A DNA stretch of 64,000 bases. It comes from Gnetum montanum. Taxonomy: Eukaryota > Streptophyta > Gnetopsida > Gnetales > Gnetaceae. The stretch covers positions 19,120-83,119 of the forward strand of contig MNCI01003851.1 in the NCBI GenBank assembly GCA_015680685.1, read 5' to 3'. The position numbers were made by a program, and so were the translations under genes. Below are positions 55,600 through 64,000 of this stretch, piece by piece (position 1 is the first letter of the stretch; every line of letters begins with the position of its first letter). The notes below the pieces were generated by a model. That model was not told where the DNA came from. It did not search any database and worked only from the letters and a program-made list of their open reading frames with translations.

Positions 55600-57850
55600 A
55601 ATGAACCTTAAATTTGCAATCATTAAAAATAATAATAATAGTAAAAGAACACTATTTTTCCTTTTAACTAAAATATCTTCTTCTCATAGGGCTAAATCTC
55701 CATCATTGTTTGAGCATACTTCCAATCCAAGGCATGAAGACCCAAGACCACCCCCAACAATGTAGAGTGATATATACTTTTCCTATTGAGTATGTACTAG
55801 ACTTCAACTTCATCTTGCATTAGGATGGATAGATGTGATGGAGGAACATGGAGCAACATTGTGTTGGTACCTAATCAATCAATTCATATGATGCTACTCC
55901 AAACTCTCATGAGATTAGGCATCAAGGAAGTTAATGCTAAATATGTTGTGTAGGATCACAACTATCGATATTATCATCCCATAGAGGGACAACACAAGAA
56001 AGATCGATAATAGAAGGCTTTTTACAAAGCATCAAAGAAGAAATTTTTTAATAACCCCTTGTTCCTACTAGGCTAGAAGGATATAGAGGATCCGTTTTCT
56101 ACTAGTTTTTTATTCAATAATTTTCCTTCCTTTATCTCTGATAAGGGAAATATTAAGGAAAATTTGTAGTCCATTATAAACAATTCTAGTTTAGGGAAGA
56201 ATAGATCCAATGAACATGAGGGATCCAAAGGTGGAAGTCAAGATAGGAACCAGGACAAGCACCATGATGATGGCAAGCATGATGATCGTGATCATGATCA
56301 AGGATGAGGGGATAGTAGGCATTGTGCTGGTGTTGGCTCTCCTCTATTTTCACCTTTAAAATTTTATGTTCTTTCTCCTCTAACTTTGGTCAAAGCTAGA
56401 AAGGACTTGACCATGATGGAGGTGACCAATGGGATAGAGATGATTAGAGGGCATACTAGATTAGCAAAGATTAGGGACATGGACAATCAAGAGAGGTCCA
56501 CCACCACAAAAGAAGGGACAACAGAGGTCATCATAGGCATCATGGACATCACTAAGGCTATGACTATGATGAGCCTTTACTTGGAACTAGAAACATGTTG
56601 AATATTGCATAGGTTGTGAGAATCCTAACAAGGCATGTGAAATATAGTAGAATCAAATGATTTGATATGAACAATATCCTTAAGTTTGAAGAAAAAGATA
56701 ACTCAGATCCACAAAATCATCTTCAAGCCTTTCACAATGCCTATGCCTTGTAGAACATGGAAAATGAATAGAAAAATTTGAATTTTTTCCCAAGGATACT
56801 TATTAGGAAATCTTGAAGTTGGTACTGGTCCTTAGAACCATAATAGATTATATGATGGAGTACAATGCTTGAACTCTTCAATGATAATTATGAAACATAC
56901 TCTTGAGTGTCTAATATGAAAAAGCAGATCCAAATGTGGATATAAGGAACACATGAATCCTTGGATGCAGCCGTGGGTAGATATTACTCTTTGTTGCACA
57001 AGTGTGCAGGCCATGGCTTTTCTAAAAAGGAGTAGCTCCACCATATCATAGATGAAATCCAAATAGAAATGAGGAGAACTCTTGGGGTCTATGCAGAAGG
57101 AAGACTTTTAGAACTTAGAGTCCATCAAATCCAAAGGATAATTGAGTAAGTGGCCAAAGAAGATAGTGAGTTGCAGAAAAGGGAAAGTGTAGAGGAGTTT
57201 AACTAGGACCCTTCCATCCAAAAAAGGAAAGTCTAGTTTTGTGATAATGAGGAGGTGTCACCACTTGATGAAGTGGTGCAATGTAAAATCTCATTGATAC
57301 AAAAATTTATCTTTAAAATATTAGCCAAGGTAGATAAAATATGGGATTCTTTAGATGAATAATTCCAAGCTACTTTTAAAATTGCAAAAGAGTCCAAAGA
57401 GCAAGGTAGCAATTGTGACTAAAGGAGAATAAAATAAGTTGAACATGCCTACCAAACGAATAAGGGAAAATCTACTACCATTGAAGATTTTATAGAGTCT
57501 AAAAGAGATGGTGGTGGTGGATGTGAAATCTACCACTATGAGCATCCTAAAGAATATTGCCTTGTTGTGTCACACTTGTAAGAGTTTGGGGTGTATGCAT
57601 TGAATCATAAATTGGCAAGAAGGTAAGCATCCAAGAGGTTGCCTTATCCTCAAGGTAACTATAGGTAATTCCACCAACAGTAGGCATATTATCCAACTAG
57701 AACTCCATCCCAACCTCATAAGTAGTAACAATAATGGAAACATCTATAGTTGTGGGGGATGCCACCACCAAGGTAGGAGTACCCTTACTAGTAGCTAGAT
57801 CCATATGGGTAGTAGGTTCAATGGTCGATTTCTCTGCATGAATCTTCCTA
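55600..57850 (+). pseudogene. gag: Ath-4 gag
   Basis: Homologous to Ath-1 gag over its length. The capsid core (NHLQAFHNAYAL, about 56720; ESLDAAVGRYYSLLHKC, about 56970; IQIEMRRTLGVYAEGRL, about 57070) is followed by the knuckle CEIYHYEHPKEYC at about 57520 (second Cys to Tyr) and a Pro/Gln-rich tail. Many stops and frameshifts. Confidence 0.78.
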
Positions 57851-58249
57851 TCACACCTCCTTTTAAGATAACTAATACCCTCCTAAATACCATAAAGCTC
57901 AATATCCAAGAGGGAAATCCCCATTTCCTTTCTACCCTCCTCATCCTTTTGCACCTATACCACTACCCTTCACTCAACTGCCACTAGCTCCATTCATGTA
58001 GGATGAAATTCTTACCTAGCCATACCAAAGAAATGCTATGAGGGTTGTTAACTTACAACTAGCTTGTTGACCAAGTAGTTTGGACAAAAAACCCCATAAA
58101 GATCTTTTTTCCAAACCAAAAATCCTTCTAAGCCTTCACATACATCTGTGGCTAGTGACCCTAATTCTCCTTCATTCTTTGCAATCTCATTTAATGTTCC
58201 TTCAAACCAAATGCTTTCTAGAGTGCATACTATAATGTTGACCCATGCA

Positions 58250-58720
58250 ATCATGGATTGAATTAAGGCTAGTCATCTTCACAAGAAAATATTAGATCAT
58301 GGGAGTCCCCTAATTTACCTACAAATGGCTAGGAATAAGCATTACAAGGCTTTTCTAGACTTAGGTTCTAGTGTGAATTTTATTTCCCATGAAATGTACA
58401 AAGCTTAGAAATTGCCTTCACTTAAGAAGAGTCACATTCATCTTAAGTTGGCAAATTAGTCCATCACTATTCCCTTGGGATTGGTGGAGGACATTGTAAC
58501 CATTGTTTATGGATGATTCTATCCTACTAATTTCTTGGTGATTTTTGTTGATAACTTTAAGGGGTACTTCCCAATGATTATGGGAAGGGCTTAGTTGAGC
58601 ACCATTAATGCATAGTTAGGAATTAGAAACCTTTCCTTGGAAATTTTTAAAGAAAATGAATTTGAAAAAATAGAGAGGAAGCACATTCCATGCATCGTGT
58701 ATAGTGACATAATGTGCAAC
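58250..58720 (+). pseudogene. pro: Ath-4 aspartic protease
   Basis: The active-site segment reads FLDLGSSVNFISHEMYKA (family L(L/I)DSG): Asp is kept but Ser is Leu. The VPLGLVEDIV-equivalent and GRA*LSTINA blocks follow, parallel to Ath-1. Confidence 0.78.
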
Positions 58721-59029
58721 TATGTGTAGAAATTATGGACCGTAAAAAGCACATCTATCACATCATGCAAGTAGTGTGTCGATGTGATAGAAATTCAAAG
58801 GTTCCTATATGCAACAACCACAAAGTAGAAGGACACTTAGTGGCTAATAGATAAACCTGATAGAAACTCAACAATATGCATAGAACCAACTAAGAGCCTT
58901 ATAGGTGCCTATTTTGAAGGCATGGATGAACTAAAGTAAGTTCATTGCCAACTCTCTAATGATGAAGATGATGAAAGCAATAGGGGAGAGGTGGAGATCA
59001 TTGAAAGGTTTAAACAAGATCCCCTTAAG

Positions 59030-60060
59030 CTGAAGCCTTTACTGGCTAGTATGGAATATGTCTTTCTAAATAATGAAAAGTTCATTATCATCAATGTCAA
59101 CCTTGATCCTATATAGAAAAATAAGCTGTTGGAGGTGGTTAATAAATGGCCAACAGCCTTTACTTGATTATATCCTAAACTCATTGGAATTAATCCTAGG
59201 ATATGCTAGTACTACATCTACACAAATCCTTCTATCAAGCCAAAGAGGGAGCCATAACGACAGTTGAACCCCAAATAAAAGTAGATTGTGAAAGAGGAGA
59301 TTGAATAACTCCTCAAGGTGAGAATTATCTATCCTATTGTAGATAGCGAGTAGGTTAGCCCACTTGTGATAGTGCCAAAGAAGTTTGGAAAATGGAGGGT
59401 CTATATTGATTTCAGGTTGTTCAATATGGAAACTTACAAAATCACTTTCCATTACCATATATAGATTAGGTGTTGGACACCATTACTTAGCATTGCTACT
59501 ATGAATTTTTGGATGGTTATAGTGGCTATAACCAAATTCAAATCACACCTAAGAATCAGGTCAAAACAACATTCACAAGTCCTTTGGAGACTTTTGCATA
59601 TAGAAAGATGTTGTTTAGCTTATGTAATGCCCCTGCTACATTTCAACACCTTGTCCTGATCATCTTCCAATAGTAGATTGGTAGCAAGGTGGAAGTCTTG
59701 ATGGATGACTTCTCCATGTATGGGGATACATTTGAGTAAGCCTGAAACCATCTTAAGTACCAAAAAGGTGTGTGGAGATAAATCTTTGGCTTAACTTGTA
59801 GAAAATCCACATGATGATTTGGGAAGACATTGTTTTGGGGCACAAAAGTTCTAAAAAATAGGTCAAGGTAGAACTTAAAAAAATAAGGATCATCGAAGAA
59901 ATTACTACGTAGCCAAAAATAGTCAAATACATAAGGTCATTACTTGGAAACACTAGCTACTATTAGCAATTCATTGAAAATTTCTCTAAGATCACTAAAT
60001 CATTAGTGTAGCTGATAAAGAATGATGCTCCATTTATCTATACCGAGGACTGTAAGCATG
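59030..60060 (+). pseudogene. pol: Ath-4 reverse transcriptase
   Basis: Motifs in order: the KEEIE*LLKVRIIYPI entry region (about 59300), SPLVIVPKKFGKWRVYIDF, and the catalytic VEVLMDDFSMYGDTFE at about 59690-59735. The (M)DDFS(V/M)(F/Y)G form of the active site is characteristic of Athila-group RT. Numerous stops. Confidence 0.82.
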
Positions 60061-60560
60061 CATTCTAACACATTAAGTAGAAGCTCATGGAAACTCTAAT
60101 TCTATGAGTACCTAACTAGTCTAGACTATTCCATATCATGACAAATGCATCAAATTGTACCTTGGGAGCCATGCTCATGTAAGTTGGATGATCAGAAATG
60201 TTCTTACTATATCCACTATGCGAGTAGAAGCATTGTGGGTGCATAGCTAAATTACACCACAATAGAGAAATAATTCATGACAATGGTGTTTTCCTAAGAA
60301 AAACTTAGGCACTATGTGCTTGGATACAAGGTGTTCATGCACACATACCATAGTGCAATCCAATTGCTCATGAACTAACCAATGGTAAAACCCCATGTCA
60401 TACAATGGCTAGTGATCTTACAAGAATTTGATCTTATGATGGTAGATCAAAAGAGAACCAGGAACATGATTGCTAATCACTTGTCGTAGTTATGGTGGAA
60501 TAATAAAGAGGAGGAAAGTCCACTATTAGATCAATTTCCTAATGAACTCCTCTTTGATAG
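60061..60560 (+). pseudogene. pol: Ath-4 RNase H
   Basis: Homologue of the RT-linked RNase H: FHIMTNASNCTLGAMLM near 60130 (family D..ASD...GAVL, first Asp lost), then a LGYKVFMHTYHSAI-type block near 60320. Only one RNase H is present, unlike in the R elements. Confidence 0.7.
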
Positions 60561-61860
60561 GGCTATAATCAAACAAATGCCCAATGAATCTACTTTATAT
60601 GAACACATTCTTACCTATCTTCTCACTCAAGAGATTCCATAAGAGTGGGACCATAGGAAGAAATAATAGTCTCTTTACTAGGAAAAATGCTTCATGGAGA
60701 TCAATGGATATCATTACAAGGTGTGCACCGATGGCTTTGTTTGTTGGCATGTTCCTAATATTAGTCATCTGTGTGTTCTCTAGGACATTCGCAAGGGTCC
60801 TTGTGGGGGCCACAATGCTGGGAGACACATGGACATTAATATCCTCATGGTAGGGTATTATTAACCAACACTTTTAAGGGATGCTCATCAATTCATTTGG
60901 TTCTATGAACACTACCAATGTGATGGTGGAATGACTACTCATATGGATGGAACTCAATAGTGGATCCAACCACTTAAGACCTTTGACATATGGGGCATTA
61001 ACTTCATGGGTTTCATCACATACATGTTAAATGAAAAGGCATACATCATAGTTGTTTTTGAATATTGTACAAAATGAGTGGAAGTTGCAACAGTCATCGA
61101 TTGCACATCTTCTACAGTTGTTTAGTTTGTACAAAAAAATGTTGTAAATAGGTTTGGGGTACCACATGGACTTATTTTTGATAATGAAACTCACTTTATA
61201 ACCAATACCTTTCAAAAACTCATGCAACACATGGGAGTTGAACATAAATTAATAATACCCTACCACCCCCCAAGCCAATGGTCAAGCAAAGGTTACAAAT
61301 AGGGAACTAACAAATATACTAACAAAAACTATTAGCAAATATCGAAGGGATTGAAGCACAAAACTCAATAATGGCCTTTGGGCCTATCACTTCACATGGA
61401 AACTTTCTATTGGCTACTTTCCCTATGAGCTTGTGTATAGAAAATTGCCAACACTTCCAATTCAAACTGAGCTTCATATGTAATCAATAGCTCATGGCCT
61501 TGATCTTGACCTGAGTCTAGCACAGAAAGAAAGATTGATGAACCTCAACTTGCTAGACAAGAACCGATTGGTAGCCCTATTATCTAACTAGTTGCACAAT
61601 GCATTCAATAAGAAATGCCATGATCTTAGAATAAGAAAAGTTAAATTTCAACCACGGTATAGAGTCCTCTACTATAACCCCACATAGCTACCACCAAGAA
61701 CCAAGTTCTAAACATTGTGAAAAGGGCCTTATGTTATCTATGAAACATTTTCTTTTAGGGCCATGTTAATTTACAAATTTAAAAGTCCAAATAAGAAATT
61801 ATTTGTTAACATGCAACAAATAAAACCTTTTCATGAGCCTCAAAGGACCAGTGACTAAAA
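60561..61860 (+). pseudogene. pol: Ath-4 integrase
   Basis: The zinc-finger region lies at about 60680-60960 (the frame at 60584-60853 partly reads it out of phase). The core has FDNETHFITNTF with the catalytic Asp at about 61170, then the NGQAKVTNRELT block at about 61275, where Athila has NGQAEV. The C-terminal GPY-like module (KGPYVIYETFSFRAMLIY) is near 61725. Frameshifted in several places. Confidence 0.8.
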
Positions 61861-63424
61861 CACCTTAGTAGATAAATAGGTCCACTCAATTTTTCAAATC
61901 TCCTTCCTTCAACTTTGTCATGGAAGAGATGGTCATCCATGCTAATCCATTAAAATGGCTCCTCAGTTTTTACCTTTGTTGTTTTATACTATTTTTATTT
62001 TACATCATCTTTAGTACCTTTTTTTTCTCTTTCTTAAATATTTGAAATTTTTTTCTATATTTTACTTTATTTTGTTTGATATTTTAAAATTTTTTTATGA
62101 TGTTTTATTTTATTTTTCTTTATTGCTTCTAGGACTAAGTGTAACTGTAGTTGTTAATTAATGGTGGTTTCTACTATAATGCTATTTGATTGCTAATGTC
62201 TAAATTTTATGTTTGAATTTTGGTATTGATAACTAAGACATGGTTTCCTTTTCATGATAATAGATAGTGAGTCCATGTCATCCACCCATCCACAAACTCT
62301 ATGGTATTCCTTGTTTTAGAAATATGAGGTCCCTTCCTCAATGAAACTTATAACGAACTTTTGACCTTGGTAGTTTCTGAACATCGGAAGGATTAAATGG
62401 ATAGACAAGGATGTGAATTCAAGGGGATTTCATGCTCTCTATACTTACCTACCCTCTTGGATGCATAAGTGTTTTCATGGAATTTTCACCATTCCATTGT
62501 CAACCAATAATAGGAAACTAAAATTCCTTGCATGGTGTGGTTCCCATTCAAAAATATAAAATTATATAATCCAAAAAAATAATAATGGGAATTCAAAGCA
62601 CATCCCTTAGATGAAATAATAGGCTACAAGCACTATTTATAGTACTAGAAAACCATGTTACTCATGCCTAAAGTTCTCCTCTAACTAAGGCTCATCTTAC
62701 TTACTTCTTTTCTTTTCTTCTATGCTAGGAATGGTGATTAATTTGTGAGAATACTCTTGTGTCTTGAGGAGGTGGGTCAGTCATGAAGTGTCAATAAGAA
62801 GTCATTCAAAGTGGTTGGTTTTAGTTCAAAATAAGGATGGATGTTATCAGATCATATTATCCACAAAATCCACAAGGGACTTCATGTAACCATGGTATGA
62901 GACTCCATTCCATTCTGTCTCTCATCCATCTATGCTTTTCATAATTCATCTCATTATCATTTTTTATAATTTATTTAATTTCTTAGTCTGATGTATCGAA
63001 ATTCTTAGGTAGATTCTTACAGGATTTAGTCCTTAACTTTTAAGAGCCATTAATCACCCATGGGATCCACAAAATCCTTGGTTTGAGGACATGCAAGGGC
63101 ATTAAATACATGATCCTACTATGGGGAGGACCCTCTTGCATACTCCTTGGTTGGATAGGTTAAGTTCCTTATTCTTAGACATTTTTGCATTCAAATCACT
63201 TGTGCTCCATGTCGATTGTATCTAGTTTTACAATCCTTTTTTAGTTTCTGCAATCATTATCCTAATCAAAACTCCTTTTTTATGAATTAAGTAGCCTTGT
63301 TCAAGCATTTATTCATGTTCATGGCCTTTATGGATCTCTATGGACTCTAATTTCATGTAAATATTCTTTATTTTTATGTAAATTTTCAAAGTCAAAATTT
63401 TTGTCTTTGGTCATGTTAGTGGAA
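61861..63424 (+). other. Ath-4 post-pol non-coding region
   Basis: Begins with TCATGG(A/G)(A/G)GAGATGG-type sequence and a long T-rich run, then the conserved blocks listed for Ath-1. No ORF is conserved between copies. Confidence 0.6.
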
Positions 63425-63504
63425 TCCTTGTCGATGCAGCCCCTTATGTTGATGTGACCCTATATATGGGATTCCATCAACACAACCACAAAATCCTATA
63501 AATA
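63425..63504 (+). promoter_or_regulatory. Internal U3-like promoter upstream of ORF2 (Ath-4)
   Basis: TGTCGATGCAGC and TTGATGTGACC boxes, a CCCTATATATGGG near-palindrome at 63458-63470, then TATAAATA at 63497-63504. The boxes match the style of this element's own LTR U3 (CATCGATGCA, GTTGATGCA), not the GATATC boxes of Ath-1/Ath-2. Confidence 0.6.
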
Positions 63505-63652
63505 CAACATGATACTTTGAAACTTTTTATCATTTTCTTTAAACGTAAGAAGAGTTTTTGCAATCTTTTAGAGCCTAGAACCTTCCAAAGCCCATAACAT
63601 TTAAACTACTTATTCAATTCACCTCATTCTTCATTCTTGTAGCTACCAGAGG
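63505..63652 (+). other. Putative non-coding leader exon of ORF2
   Basis: Aligns with the minus strand of Ath-3 about 51555-51412 ('gatactttgaaa'/'atactttgaaaa', 'ttttagagc', 'aaccttc', 'gcccataac'/'gcccttaac', GCTACC). Ends GCTACCAGAG at the donor. TATA to donor is 156 bp here, 154 in Ath-3. Confidence 0.5.
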
Positions 63653-63941
63653 TAAGATCTATGTTGCAAGGGCCACAAACTTTAGGTTTTTGATAAAAAA
63701 AATTTCAAAAATTTTCTAACTCCCACAAGGTTTAACTAATAAAATAATACTAAAATCACTAATTTATGAGAGTTAAACCTTTCCAACAAACTCTGGTATA
63801 CATTAAAATAAAATAATATTAAAATGATCAAATCCATCATGATCACAACTTAGCCAAGTATAACTAATCCAAGTGATAAGGTACTCAAATGTTATAAAGT
63901 TACACATTAAATGCTAATCCTTGGTCATGTTGTGATCATAG
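63653..63941 (+). other. Putative ORF2 leader intron (Ath-4)
   Basis: Donor GTAAGATC, acceptor TGATCATAG directly before ATG, 289 nt, interior A/T-rich and alignable with the Ath-3 intron ('aaactttaggtttttgat', 'aaggtttaacta'). Confidence 0.55.
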
Positions 63942-64000
63942 ATGATACCAAGACCAAAGCAACCATGGGAAGGAGGACCATCCCTCCCAAGGAACAAGCT
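63942..64000 (+). pseudogene. Ath-4 ORF2 start, cut by the window edge
   Basis: ATG 63942 opens a frame, still open at the edge, starting MIPRPKQPWEGGPSLP. Compare MAPKRGQQGGPSQ in Ath-2 and MTPRPR in Ath-3. The remainder lies outside the window, so I cannot say whether it is intact. Confidence 0.6.

Larger units (their letters stand above)
54698..64000 (+). mobile_element. Ath-4: Athila-type element with gag, pro, pol and ORF2 start, runs off the window
   Basis: The 5' LTR is truncated at its left end. It is followed by a primer site, degenerate gag, protease, RT, RNase H, integrase, a non-coding region, internal promoter, leader exon, intron and the first codons of ORF2 at the window edge. 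Every protein carries multiple stops, so it is inactive. It is the most complete member here and defines the family's gene order. Confidence 0.88.

Overview
This is a stretch of plant nuclear heterochromatin, almost certainly from a flowering plant; I cannot name the species. The plant assignment rests on the LTR retrotransposon families: Athila-type Ty3/gypsy elements with a tRNA-Asp primer site and a third ORF, a Tat-like gypsy element with a second plant-type RNase H, and a Ty1/copia element. The DNA is AT-rich, nearly every gene is interrupted by stops or frameshifts, and there is one assembly gap (14127-14692). The only hint of a host gene is a possible terminal exon at 33-125. No rRNA, tRNA, CRISPR or bacterial-type features were seen.

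Layout. The oldest layer is a minus-strand gypsy array. LTR 'A' (2704-4454 plus 11497 to about 13440) is followed by the internal region of copy R1 (about 13440-22574), LTR 'B' (22575 to about 27250-27400), and the internal region of a second copy R2 (about 27400-47299). B appears to serve both copies. Read on the minus strand, the order is gag, protease, an extra RNase H, reverse transcriptase, RNase H, integrase.

Later insertions split this array, each marked by a target duplication or a homologous empty site: Ath-1 (4455-11496, duplication CTATT) in LTR A; a gap-truncated LTR S1 (13811-14126); minus-strand solo LTR S2 (15282-16313, CTATA); solo LTR S3 (18616-19443, CCATG); Ath-2 (27871-36696, CTTTC/CTCTC) in the R2 integrase; a copia element Cop-1 (39698-46088, CCATC) in the R2 extra RNase H; and Ath-3 (minus strand, 47300-54697) in R2 gag. 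Ath-3 meets a plus-strand element, Ath-4 (54698 to the window end), head to head at a rearranged junction.

How the Athila-type elements differ: Ath-4 has gag, protease, RT, RNase H, integrase and the start of the 3' ORF (ORF2). Ath-3 keeps part of RNase H, integrase and ORF2. Ath-1 keeps gag and protease but has lost pol and nearly all of ORF2. Ath-2 keeps gag and ORF2 but has lost protease and pol. The most interesting signal is a gene-like unit upstream of ORF2: promoter-like boxes resembling the element's own LTR U3, a TATA box, a short leader exon, a GT-AG intron of about 280 nt, then the ORF2 ATG. It is seen in Ath-3 and Ath-4, with the promoter part also in Ath-2 and the intron part in Ath-1.
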